Below, piece by piece: positions 11,341 through 22,690 of a stretch of DNA of 64,000 nt. Made by a program: the position numbers and the translations under genes. The DNA comes from Abelmoschus esculentus (taxonomy: Eukaryota > Streptophyta > Magnoliopsida > Malvales > Malvaceae): positions 9,927,501-9,991,500 of the forward strand of contig JAUCBN010000020.1 in NCBI GenBank assembly GCA_035048815.1. Reading direction: 5' to 3'. Under the pieces are notes generated by a model. It was not told the origin of the DNA. It did not search any database and saw nothing but the letters and a program-made list of their open reading frames with translations. How positions within the stretch are numbered: the first letter of the stretch is position 1; every line of letters starts with the position of its first letter.

Positions 11341-12913
11341 CAATCTTACAGCTTCTTTAAATGCTAAAAATGATGTTTCTGGTAGATAAGCAAATTTTGT
11401 ACCACTGTCCAAAACAGTTCCATACTTTCCATCGAAGACACTTGAGTAATATGGACTGTTGCCATCCCGAAACTAGAGTAAATGTGTCAGATGTATTGAA
11501 TGTATTTTAGGAAGTTCATGATGTGTTCTATCTTGGAGATAAAATTGTTTTCAAAAACATACCTCCGAACAGGATTCGAACTACTAAAGACCATGTCTGA
11601 TGGGGCAGATATGCCTCCAAGAACCATGGTGCCTCCACCGATATCCATCCCTCCATAACATAATGAGAAAGAATCACTAATCACACCTTTCTCAACAAGT
11701 TGGTCAACAACACTGAGATCGCCATGACCCAATCCCATAATGCCATCAGCATGTTGACTGTAAAGGTCACCAGTTTCCTCATTTTCACAACCAAAAACCG
11801 CACGCTGAAGCGCAAGTTCACTTTGATTCCGAAACGACATGACATCCTCACCAAGGACATCGCTACTGCTACTCATTTCAGCATACTGTCTCTCATAAAT
11901 ACATTGCACCCTATCAGTGTCACAATCGCAGTCAAAATTGCACTTTACAGGTTGGTAAGTACTAGACAAATCAGGTTGAAACTTCGGATCCTGACAAAGG
12001 GAAATCAGAAACCTATTAGCTAAATTGCCTATAAAACACAGATTATAAAAGGAAATTCATATTTAACCAAAAATAAAAAGCAACCGACCAAAATGTATGG
12101 CTTATTCCAAGCTACTTATTATATATCAAGAAATTAAGCAGTCCATCTTTCTATCAATATTCAAAGCTTTAATTGTTTACATTGAAAGTTTTCAATATTT
12201 AAAAAAAAAGCAACAACAAAATAAGCCTGAATGAAATCTCAAAAAATAGAGTGATGCTTAAGAAATCAAAAAGGGAAATCTCTAATCAGATCTAATCTAA
12301 TATGCTTGGAATACACTGTCTTTCCATAACGATTAAATAAATAGAAAATCAGCAGTTGAAAATTTGAATTTGGAAAATAAACAATGAAAAATTAACATTA
12401 CCAGATGTCTACCACATTGATCGCAAGTGGCGCAAGGAACGTACGTAACAGTACTTCCGGTATCCACTATCAGCGCAAATTGCTGCGGAGGTGTCCCGAT
12501 CCAAATCCTCGTAGTGTAATACCTTCGAAATTTCGATTCCTCCAAAATATCAGTTAAAAGAAAAAGTAGAAATAAGATGAAGCGATGATATTATACCCGT
12601 TGAGGACGGATCATCGTAGAGTCTCATGCGAGCGTTTGAATGGGAAGAGTGATCGTCCGATCTGAAGACTGAGGAGGCGTCGAGGAGAGTTCGAGAAGGT
12701 TCTAGAGGAATTCTTGGGAGAAGGACATAGAGGGCGGATCAATGCGGAAGGCGAGCCGTGGTAAGGTGGAGGGAGGAGGAGTGTCGATGACGCCGTTGAA
12801 GGATTTGATTGGGATAGAACAAAGAAAATGAAGAATCCAACGGTTCCGACGTCGATGCTAATGAGCTTACTTGGTCCCAAATAATACGAGTAATTACCTT
12901 TGTACAGTTTCAA
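11341..12913 (-). pseudogene. Truncated A1-family aspartic protease (At3g50050-like)
   Basis: Minus-strand pieces, in order: a hydrophobic leader-like segment near 12830 and an N-terminal region ending NARMRLYDD (about 12620); an exon ending at 12402 with YYTTRIWIGTPPQQFALIVD and the first active-site DTGST; an exon at 11563-11990 with the cysteine-rich CDCDTDRVQC region and ADGIMGLGHGDLSVVDQL; an exon from 11455 with SPYY and the second active-site DSGT in GTVLDSGTKFAYLPE. The last two exons have sound GT-AG borders. Lesions: frame shifts between 12640 and 12780, a doubtful exon 1-2 join, loss of about 15 residues between SPYY and SVFDGK (the family has a LKEIHVAGK segment there), and loss of everything after KEAV, roughly the C-terminal third. 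Both catalytic aspartates remain but the fold cannot be complete. Members of this family are secreted or membrane-bound. Confidence 0.85.
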
Positions 12914-13868
12914 TGTAGTAGTACATTTTTTGGGAAAATACTATTTAATATTTTTTATTCGTTACGTTATCTATAATCATATCCAATAAGATTCATCCAT
13001 TAAATGACATGTAGAAAAGAAATGAATATTCACTTAAAAAAATCGATAATTCACCTATAATAAGAAAATGATTTTTTTAAAAATAAACAAATAAATACAA
13101 CCTATTAAAATTACTAAAATAACATCAAAGAAGATAACACTCGAAGATTGAGATGATACTCCCAATAGAATACCTAAAAAAGAAATAAAATAATTAACTA
13201 AAAATTTAAATCGTCATTGATCACTTTTATAAGTCAGATACCAAAAGCAAAACTAATACAAAAATAAGTTCAAGAATCTATTACAGATGAGGAAAGGTAA
13301 ATATCCCCACATCATCCAAAACTAATGCCTAAAGGATTCATATCGTAATTATAAAAAAAAAATTGATCTAATTTTAAAATTTAATCCCAAAATACATGTA
13401 TGAATAATAATATAAAATTGTATCTTGAGATTCATTATAACAAAAGAGATGATACCTAAAATTCAGGATAACATTCCGACTAGAATATAAAAATAAAAAG
13501 ACTAACATTATATGGACAAAAAACAATTCGATCCAATCATAAAAAATAATGAATTTAAAATTTAAGATTTAAAATTCGAAGTTAGAATTTAAGGTTAAAA
13601 TTTAAGAAATTAAATATATGGTGTATTTTTTAAAATATAAAAATTATAATTAAAACATAAAATTTAATTTTTAAATATTTTTTAATATAAAACATATATA
13701 AAAAAAATTATACAACGAGTATTAAACATTACTACAACTAATATTAAATATTGTTAAATATTATTAAATTAATTAATTACGTCAAAGGAATATATTAAGA
13801 CTAAAGAATTTTTATTCTGCCTATTTTCCCTCTCTTTCTGTCAGCAATCAGAGAAATAAAAGAAGTAA
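12914..13868. other. AT-rich intergenic stretch
   Basis: No gene is supported. The tract 13690-13790 (ACAACGAG, then repeated TATTAAATATT words) resembles the ends of the small inverted-repeat elements at 51160 and 53739. The stretch would have contained the promoter of the MRG pseudogene that starts at 13869. Confidence 0.5.
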
Positions 13869-16868
13869 ATGGGCAGCTCGTCGAAGGAGGAGGAGGCAAC
13901 CGACGGCGATGCGTCGAGTGGTGACACCCCTCCTTCTAACTCCAATATCTTCTCCGAGGGCGAACGGGTCCTCTCCTATCACGGCCCTCGTATCTACGAA
14001 GCCAACGCATAGTATCTCTTCACTTTTTCTTATCTCTATTTGCCTCTGCTTTTAACTGTTTTATCTCCGTCGTTTCGCTTCAATTTTTCATTTTTCTTCG
14101 ATCTGTTTCGATTTTTAGCTTTAAAGATGATATTTATCCCGTTTTTCAGTTGCTGATTTTAAGTAATCTGAAACTGAAGTGAATTGAGTGGTTTCTTAGG
14201 TCATTGTAGTCCATTAATTTAGAGCATTTGGGATTTAGGGCTTACACAAATTTCGATTTTACATGTTAGGTTCAAGAAGGGGAGCTTGGGAAGAAAGAAT
14301 GGAAATACTTTGTTCATTACCTTGTAAGTCTACTTGCCTTAATTTTCGGTATCTACATAATTATATTTGAAATTCAACGTGAACTGATGGTTAATACAGT
14401 TTCGTTGTATGTAGGATATGCTGAATTTACCCTTTTATGGTATTAAGAGCTATATCTCTTTTGCTGTTTTGCAGGGTTGGAATAAAAAGTGAGTTGGCCG
14501 TTGATAATATACTCTCCTTGGAATCTAAGTTAGTTTTGCTCATCTATTGATTTATTATTTGACATTTTCCTTTTTATTGATTTGCATCTTAATTCTTTAA
14601 CTTGATTTGTGTCCTTGTAGAATTTTGTGTTAAGTTACTCTAAAAATTTATTCCTTCAAGCACTAGAAGTCTAGAATATCCCTTTGTATAATGATTCCTG
14701 TTTAAAATTTAAGTGGCATTGTGCTTTTAAGTCACTGTAGGCCTTCATCAAATTAAATATGGGATTGCATCATGTATTTGAGCTAAAATATCATGTTTAA
14801 TCACTTAATCTTATCATTTTCCCTTTTGTTTTATTTAAACTTCGCCTTTTTTTTTCCTGTTCTTATGCTTTTCTTGGGTAATAAATCATTTACTTTATTA
14901 TAGAATCCTGAAAGGTGATCCACAGTTTTGTATAGTGCTAGTAAATGTTTGGTTTCATTGATTTATATATCCCCTTTGCGGAAAAGAGAAACGGAAATCA
15001 TTACTATGGCTTCAAGCCTTCAACACCTTTGACAGTTGGGATGAATGGGTAGGTGCTGATCGGCTGATGAAACATACTGAAGAGAATGTCATGAAGCAGC
15101 AAGCCCTTGACAAAAAACTGGGTGTTGATAAAAGTTCAAAGCCTGGTCGGTCGTTCAAGTCATTCCAAGCCAAAAAGCTCTGCCGGTAAGATTAACTCTT
15201 TCTTCTTATTGGATTGTTTATTTACACATGCTTAATTGTTTTGTTCGTTTTTCTGTGTGTGTTCATAAATATGATTGCCCGTTACGGACCCTTTAATGTG
15301 TTTTTCTGATTAAATGGAGCTATTAAGTCTATGAATGCTGCCATTATCTTTATGTAGAACCTGTTTTTGTTCTTATTTACTATTTGCCTTTATTTGATGG
15401 TAGATGAATCTAATTTACTTTTGCTTTTTATTTCCAGATACGAAAGCAGATAAAGAGGACCAGAAGAACACAGGTAAGTTTATTTTACATTTACTTTTCT
15501 TTTGTATTTTCTTTCATCTGTGTAGTAAACATTCTTTACCGTTAGAGGGCGTTGGTTCACGGAAAATATCAAAGGGGAATGATCTTTTCCGGAATCACAT
15601 ACCCATGTTTAGTTTGGGAATATCCTCTCCAAGGGGTAATATTGCATTCCCAACAATAGTGTTTTTTTCATTAAATGGTGGGAATGTGAGTCCCTTGGAT
15701 TTCGAAGGAGTTGTGTATTCTTATCATATTGAGATCGAATGGATGTGGCTTTTTAATTGCATCTGTTTGTTTTTATTTCCTTGATAATATATTAGAATCG
15801 ACTGTAAATTGTCAGAGTTCTTGCAAAAGGTGGGAGAAAAAGGTTTTCACAGGTTCTTACAATTGCATTAATGGTCTCATTGTCTAATTGAATATTTCCC
15901 ATTCATATATACCTTGATTCCTAATGGTAATATTGTGACTTCTTCAGCATTCCCTTCAATTATTTTGTCTACTTTCAATCTTAAGTAATATTGTGACTGC
16001 TTGCAAAGTCGTTAACCTTTTCTATTAGTGGTTAATGTTTTATATTTACTGCCGCACCAAAAGGGGAAGAGAAAGTGCGACTCAGGGGTTGAGGTCTGGT
16101 TTGTATAATGATTAATTGATTACAGGTCTTGAGATATTTTCCACTTATTTCCAGTCTATATCCATTGGTTCTTACTTATTACCCTCTATTTTTGCTTTCC
16201 AACATGTCTTTTAATAATTGTTAGAAAGACAACTCATCCATGGAAAAGCTTGTCAAGATCCAAGTTCCATCAACCCTAAAGCTTGTCAATAACTTTTGAA
16301 CTTTGTTATGGCACCATTTGGCTGATATTTGATAAACTGATTTGGTGTAGATAATCCATCTTTTATACAACTGGTTAAACTTCCCCGATCACCAAATGTC
16401 GATGATATCTTGACATAGTACCTTGAATACAGGTCAAAGAAGGATGGCATGTAAGTTAAATCCATTCACGCTTGCTTGAAATAACCATGATATAGTTATG
16501 CTAAAGCTATGAATAAGTAATTGCCGACTTAGACATAGACTGTTTATTAAGCTATCATTAGAATCGGTGACATAGACTGTTTTCTTCTTGGTTATAGAAT
16601 GACTGGTTCAATTGGAGAAATCTTGAAGGGAATTCGCTGTTACTTTGACAAAGCTTTGCCTGTGATGTTTCTCTACAAGAAAGAGCGCCAACAATATCAT
16701 GAATTTGTCCAGATGATGTCTCTCCATCGACTATATACGGCGCAGAACATTTTCTACGTCTTTTTGGTATGGCCATCTGTCTGACTTGCACTAATTTACT
16801 TTATCTTCAATGCCGTTTGAAGATTATTTTTACCTATTGTGTCATTTCTTGCATTGCATGTAGCTTTG

Positions 16869-16905
<37 letters not shown>

Positions 16906-18110
16906 ATCAAGTTACACCATATAAAACTTAAGGGTAAATTACACGGATAACCACAATACTATAGGGTTGGTATCGAAATGGCCACAATACTTTAAAACGC
17001 GTCAAATACACCGGTGAACTATTAAAATGTATTAAAACAGTAAATTATACTTGATGACGTGACAGTTAAAAATAAAATGGAATAATTACACATTTACTCT
17101 TTATCATTCATATATTTTTTTAATTTAATCCTAATTTTAATATAATAAAATTATTTAATAAGGTGGTAACACCACCTTATTGGATGACATTATTTATATT
17201 TTTAATTTATTAAATTTATTTTCCTCCTCCCATTAGAGTAAATGTGTAATTATTCCGATCGGTGACTATTTCGATATCATTTTAATAGTTCACCGGTGTA
17301 TTTGACGCGTTTTAAAGTATTGTGGCCATTTCGATACCAACCTCATCGTATCGTGGATATCTGTGTAATTTACCCAAAACTTAAAGACATTAATCCATGA
17401 TCATTGAATGAGTGAAATAGTAAAGAGTTTTACACTAATCCATAATCATTGTACGAGTGAAATGGATGGATGAGATTAACAATAGAAAATGTATGATTAT
17501 CGCTTAAAAAAAGAAAATAATCTTAATCATCTATTTTTCTAAAATTAATGTAAAAGTTGATCTTAACCCATATATATGGATTCAGATCAAGTTACATAAC
17601 ATAAAACTCTTTGAATTATAATAAAACATAGTAAATGAAAGTTAAAATTATAATCTGACTCTTAAAATCACTTTTCTATCCACAAAAGATAAAAATTTTA
17701 GCTTTTGTATTTAAGTTGAAAAACACTTTTCAAACGTAGTTTTTTTCTTCAAAAATTAACTGTTTAGTATTGCTTCTGGGCTCTAAACATGTTCTGGTCT
17801 TTGCAGTTAAGTTCCCTGAACTATTGGCATCTGTAAACATCGAAGAGGAAACCCTAACCCGCTTGCAACATAAGTTAATGGATTTTCTCAAGTATCAACT
17901 TCCTCTCTCATCTATTTTATTTTGTAACCTACATATCCTGGACAGTAATTCTTTTGCATTAGTTCTATAACTTGTAATCTATTCATACCGCAGGTTTCTG
18001 CAGAAGAACCAGAGCACCTTTTTTTTTCTCTCTGCATACGACGGTTCTAGAGTTTCAGAAGGGGAAAGGGCCAAGGGGAAGATGAGTACCCCAACCATCT
18101 TCGTCATTCG
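13869..18110 (+). pseudogene. MRG1-like: MRG-type chromodomain gene, decayed (11 exons)
   Basis: The exon order is fully preserved: 13869-14009 (MGSSSKEEEATDG, then GERVLSYHGPRIYEA), 14270-14323 (KKEWKYFVHYL), 14475-14488, 15036-15185 (WDEWVGADRLMKHTEENVMK), 15438-15473, about 16063-16105, 16225 onward (EKLVKIQVPSTLK), 16351-16450, 16598-16766 (IGEILKGIRCYFDKALPV), 17807-17891 (VNIEEETLTRLQ) and 17994 onward (FLQKNQSTFF). MRG proteins read methylated H3K36 through the chromodomain and bind partners through the MRG domain in the nucleus. Lesions: TAG at 14010-14012 with exon 1's splice donor lost, a frame shift near 15160, a lost acceptor near 16060, TGA in exon 7, TAG at 16416-16418, a frame shift near 16705, and an extra T in the T-run near 18030. 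Introns remain, so it arose by DNA duplication or decay in place and not by retroposition. A MITE sits in intron 9. Confidence 0.92.
16932..17375. mobile_element. 444-bp Mutator-type MITE in intron 9 of the MRG pseudogene
   Basis: The left terminal repeat (16932-17030) and right terminal repeat (17277-17375) are about 99 bases long and nearly identical in inverted orientation, starting GGGTAAATTACAC. A perfect 9-bp target-site duplication, AAAACTTAA, flanks it (16923-16931 and 17376-17384). Long terminal repeats with a 9-bp duplication are the mark of Mutator-like elements. The interior continues the inverted pairing (around 17070-17095 with 17230-17250) and centres on a palindrome near 17160-17180, so the whole element can fold into one hairpin. 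There is no transposase. A TA microsatellite (16870-16903) lies just to the left. Confidence 0.92.
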
Positions 18111-18521
18111 TAATTTTAGTTTCAATAACAGTAAGGGAAGTCGGTGTCAGTATTCGATGATCGTGGTGGTATGCTGCTGTCCTGTGACAAGGGAAGCATA
18201 CAATTCTTCATGAAGAAACACCAGACAGGAACATGTCGCGATCGGAAATTTAAATTTTGGCATGTTTTGTTGGTTCAGTAGTCGGACCCACAAGATACGC
18301 TCAATATAAGCGATAAGAAAGCAAAAAACCATAACCAGAGAAATTCTTCACGTTTTACATAAAACGAAAGCTTGAATTATTGGAATGGTCAAAGGGATTC
18401 TTCTTTTGTTTGTTTTTTCTTTCTGGAGCCTCAGATTTTTTTTCTCATTCTCTGTACATTAAACAAAATTAAGAAAAACAAAAGAAATGCCCATTTTTTT
18501 TTCCTTTTAAACATCTTGAGT

Positions 18522-19451
18522 TTAGTCGATCCTATTAACCCCAGCTCGACTCATGGGCACACCATTCCTAAACCCCATATCCAAACACATTCCCATTCCC
18601 TCCCCTGAAACGTCGCCGTTTTGCTGATGCTGCATCTCAACCATGTAATTCCTCACCTCCACCTTTATCATTTCTTGCATGACCGCCATGAACTCCGCAC
18701 TGAACCCCATCACCCCTCCTCCTTCTCCCTTGCCTTCGTTCCTCGTCTGAGTTGACTCGGTGACTGGGAGTGTTGACACCGACAACTCACATGAGTCAGC
18801 CCCAGGTAAAGACAGGCTCAGTGAAGTCTGTGGATCATCGGAAGACGCCGCCGCTTCGGTTCCAGGAGATGGTATAACGTTGACTCCTCCGGTCCTAGGG
18901 ATGGGCTTGTACACGTGCGAAGATGATAAAACGGGTACACTTGAATCGCTCAAATCGGACCCAGATTGGCTCCCGGGGCTCATGTAAAGCCCCGCACTCA
19001 ACGATCTCTTCAACGGTTGTCGCTCCTCTTCATCCCCTCCCAAATTACTATCGTACCCACCATTCAAAGCATTGAAAAAACTCTCTTCCCCGACCGACAA
19101 ACACTTACGTTTAAGCGTCGAGTTCCAATGGTTCTTAATGGCGTTATCCGTACGACCATTGAGGAGTCGGGCTATGGTGGCCCACTTGTTACCGAATCGG
19201 GCATGAGCTCTGATGATGGTCTCGTCTTCCTCGGGGCTGAAGGCCCGGTGTTCAACTTGGGGTGACAGTTGGTTGCACCACCGGAGCCGGCATGATTTCC
19301 CGGATCGACCCGGGATTGATTTGCTGATCAACGACCAATTCCTGGGTCCGTGTTTTTGGACCAGCTTTTGAAGCAAGTCATCTTCTTCAGGGCTCCACGG
19401 ACCTTTGATCCGATCCATATCTCTCTTATTAGATGTGCTTGTTATAGCCAT
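18522..19451 (-). CDS. MYB44-like: R2R3-MYB transcription factor, subgroup 22 (MYB44/70/73/77 type)
   Basis: A single exon codes for 309 residues. I chose ATG at 19451 (MAITSTSNKRD) because family members begin shortly before RIKGPW; an in-frame ATG at 19475 would add eight residues. The R2 repeat (GPWSPEEDDLLQKLV, then CRLRWCNQL) and R3 repeat (AFSPEEDETIIRAHARFGNK, then NAIKNHWNSTLKRK) carry the spaced tryptophans of MYB repeats. Subgroup marks follow: AGLYMSPGSQSGSDLSDSS, an EAR-like repression motif in TSLSLSLPG, and the C-terminal VMQEMIKVEVRNYM. The length and lack of introns fit the subgroup. Known members are nuclear regulators of abscisic acid, auxin and stress responses; the motifs suggest repressor activity. 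It is the only intact gene in the left 50 kb and lies next to several decayed genes. Confidence 0.96.
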   Translation of the reverse strand: MAITSTSNKRDMDRIKGPWSPEEDDLLQKLVQKHGPRNWSLISKSIPGRSGKSCRLRWCNQLSPQVEHRAFSPEEDETIIRAHARFGNKWATIARLLNGRTDNAIKNHWNSTLKRKCLSVGEESFFNALNGGYDSNLGGDEEERQPLKRSLSAGLYMSPGSQSGSDLSDSSVPVLSSSHVYKPIPRTGGVNVIPSPGTEAAASSDDPQTSLSLSLPGADSCELSVSTLPVTESTQTRNEGKGEGGGVMGFSAEFMAVMQEMIKVEVRNYMVEMQHQQNGDVSGEGMGMCLDMGFRNGVPMSRAGVNRID

Positions 19452-19568
19452 GATATCAAATTTAAAAGCATGCAAAGGGAAAAAAATGGAACTTTTGATA
19501 TATATTTTCGGGGTTTTCTTTCTGGTTTCAGTTTGAAGTTTAAGAGGAAGGCTAGCCAGTGAAGGGAG

Positions 19569-19576
19569 TTATATAA
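19569..19576 (-). promoter_or_regulatory. Probable TATA box of the MYB gene
   Basis: TTATATAA lies about 120 bases upstream of the chosen MYB start. It is followed on the minus strand by a pyrimidine-rich stretch suitable for a transcription start. The spacing allows a 5' untranslated region of roughly 80-90 bases. The word is a palindrome, so strand is assigned by context. Confidence 0.5.
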
Positions 19577-19739
19577 GAGAGAAGAGGGCAGTAACCGGTT
19601 GAAACGGTGATGAGTAAAGCGAGGGGAAGCGATATGGGCACCGACTGTTCAAGTGAATCGGTTGGGTAAAGGGATTTGGGATACAGCTGGCCAACGGACA
19701 CGTGTCATATCTGGACTGCACTGATTTAAACGTCACTCT

Positions 19740-22690
19740 CTTTTAATATTTATTTTTATCCTTTATAGCTTTTTTGTGACTCTACGATTTGGAGTGTCTT
19801 TCTCACACTCAAGATTATAAAGAAATTTATTTTAAAGTTAAAATAAATACAAAACCATACGATCATAATCATAATGAGTCAGAAAAATACATAAATAAAA
19901 TTAATTAATATTCATAAAATTAAAAGGACGGACATTAATCTTTAAATATTTTAAAATACTTCCAAATCATAATCTAACAAAAAAATTAAAAATTGACGGA
20001 CTAAAATATAATTGTATTGTTTTCTATAAGATGATAAAAAAAAGTTTAGTATATATTTTTTGATATATATAAAAAAAATTTATAGAAAATATTATATATT
20101 AAAATTTTTATATTTTTATAAAAATTTAATATATACTATTTTTATATAAAGTTATAAAAAAATTTTAGTATATATCAAAATATATATACCTAAATTTTAT
20201 AATTTTTATAAAAAATATACAATTATTTTTATTATTTTTTAAGGTAGTAATTCGTTACAACTTCCCTAATCTAAACCAATATTGAGATATTTTTTCGGCA
20301 AATTTTCAAAAATATTGATGTCGAAAAAAATCAAAAATATTGTATCTATTACTTTATTTCCCAGAATATTGATGAATCTACAGTATTTGAAAAGTCTGCA
20401 CCATTAGACTCCGACTTTGAATAATGTTTTTAGATAATTTGGGTAAAAATAAAATTTTTTGGCTCTGACTTTGACATCTTTATATAATATTTTTATTCTT
20501 ATACTATTCAAAGTCGGAACCTAATAGTGTCGACTTTTTAAGTACTATAAAATCATTAATATTCTAAAACATAAAATAAAAAATACAATATTTAAAAAAA
20601 ATTCTAACATCAATATTTCTGAAAATTTCTCATCTCTTCTCTCATACCCTAAATAATTCAAATTATTTTACAGTTCTTTCAAAATCGTATACAAAATTGT
20701 TTCCTCTACACGCGCCCTTAGAGAGAGTAGAAAAAGGTTGCTTCTTCTTCACTGTTCTGAAAGATATATATACAGACAGAACCGAACTCTGCATACAATA
20801 ATTTATATATAAAAAAACTAAATTAAAATAAATTAAATTAATATTGGTAAGAGATAAAGATGATATTGGTTCTGACTTTGACTGACAAAGCCAGCCTGTA
20901 CAGCATTTTTATGATGATATTTTCTTTTACTTTTAAAAAAAATATATTTATTATTTTCATCTGAAATAATGAATAAAATAAATAAAAGATGGGCTTAGGG
21001 AAATGCTGATTTGGCACAAAACGACAAGATCGGTCGCCGAATCGGAAGGCGAATCATGACGGCTCTTTTTTAGTTTAAATCCAGCCTGTAAACCTGCCAC
21101 CACCTTTAACGGCTTCTGTCTCATATAACTGCCACCTGTCGGTAATCCATCGCTTTCCATCCGTCCTTTTATCTCTTTGCTTTTGGGTTTACCTGTACGG
21201 AAGCTGTAAAGGAAGGAAACCCCCGTAAATGGTTCACCTAACCACGTTTCAACGTCTTCCAGCGACCTTCCTTTTGGAGATTAAAAAAAGATTTATTTTT
21301 TTAATGAAGAGATTAAGGGGAGGATTAAATTAAGTAAATTATTTAATTAGAAAGATGTTGATTAATTGTATTTGTATCCCTTTTATGTTACCTGTTTGGT
21401 GGTAGAGAATAATGTTAGATTTCTTTTAATTAATAATTCATGTTTTGTCTGTAATTATTTGTTGGTTAATAATTTATTTCATTTTTTCCCGATTTAATGA
21501 ATCAATATGATCTAATTTAATCATTTGATTGTATTTAATTTTTTTGTATGATTATTTGTATTTTATTTTTGACTGAATAATTTGTATTAGATATTATATA
21601 AATTTATTATGAGTTCATTCTTCAATTCAATTTACTTATTCACACGTTATATCCGAATATATCTTATCTTATTTGAATGAGTTTAATACATCATCTCTGT
21701 AATCACTAATTTTATCCGAAGTTTTTCATCCGTTTTAATTCTTGTTAATTTTTAAAATAATGAGCTTATTTTTCATAATACACATATTAACTTTCTAGAT
21801 TATGAAAAAAAATAAAAAATATTACTATACTATAAATAAGGTTATCTTACTACTTTTATCGTTATTAAGTCAAAAATAATAAAAAAATGTTGTTTTATTA
21901 TTTCATTATATATATATATAATTTTTATTATTATATATACACAGATCTAAACAAATAAATAACCCATTTTATTTTTAATATTTAATCCATTACATAATTT
22001 GAGACCCAATATAACAATAACATTTTAGTCCACGGTCCCTAAAACACATAACCCTTATAACTCAATCTGCTAAGCCCTAATATGATATCTAATAAAACCT
22101 TAATTAGTCTCCTTTTCTTTACGTAGCCGTTCCAGAATCGTTGGATCAATCCATAGATCTAACGACCTAAGATGAACACAATGAATATTCTAGAACTCGC
22201 CACACGCTAACGCGCCGTTCGATCCAACTCCCCACGCGTGAGTGACACGCACGCTTAAGACTCCTCAACTTTCTCTTATCTCTTCGGTTTCCGATTGAAT
22301 TCGTACAACAGTTATGGTGGTCGTCGGTGATCCTTTGTTCTTCCGGCGACCACATCGACAATGATCCCTCCTCAATCTGAGCCTTCATTATTTTGTTCAC
22401 TATTTTGATGTTATTTGTTTTTCTTTTTAATTTGAGCCTTCATTTTACTTTTTTTTACTTTAGTCATTTTCAGTAACTAATTTTCTCATTTAGTCTTTTT
22501 AATTTTTAGTTTTATTTAATTTAATCCTTATTTATTTATTTTGCGTATTTGATGTATATATATTTGTCTTTATTTGTGTCATGTCTTTTAATTTATGCAT
22601 TTTATTTTTATTGTTCATGTATATGTATTTTGTATGTATTGTTTTATGTTAATGTCGCTTAGGTTATACTCTAATTAGTTTAAATAATGT
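19740..22690. other. AT-rich intergenic stretch with a hairpin element
   Basis: Apart from the inverted repeat at 20290-20632 I support no gene here. The tract 20030-20220 is an AT-only set of short inverted repeats. A GC-richer island at 22120-22400 has an open minus frame that I do not recognise; it may be LTR-derived. The MYB promoter would occupy the first part. Confidence 0.5.
20290..20632. repeat. Inverted-repeat element, about 340 bp
   Basis: The ends read AAATTTTCAAAAATATTGATG (20297 onward) and, in reverse complement, AAATTTTCAGAAATATTGATG (ending about 20627). The pairing continues inward: CATTAGACTCCGACTTTGAA on the left meets its counterpart around TTCAAAGTCGGAACCTAATA on the right. 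It looks like a MITE or foldback element. No clear target-site duplication was found by eye. Confidence 0.6.

Noticed and set aside
15404..15784. Open frame of 126 codons
   Set aside because: It reads through intron 4, exon 5 and intron 5 of the MRG pseudogene and has no independent support.
16558..16791. Open frames on both strands
   Set aside because: The plus reading is exon 9 of the MRG pseudogene; the minus reading is its complement.
18760..19265. Plus-strand frames inside the MYB gene
   Set aside because: Complement of the GC-rich MYB coding sequence with no domain of their own.
20957..21160. Minus-strand frame of 67 codons
   Set aside because: No recognised similarity; it ends in AT-rich low-complexity sequence and no promoter or splice partner is seen.
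22167..22400. Minus-strand frame of 77 codons in a GC-richer island
   Set aside because: Not recognised; the composition suggests retroelement DNA and nothing upstream supports a gene.
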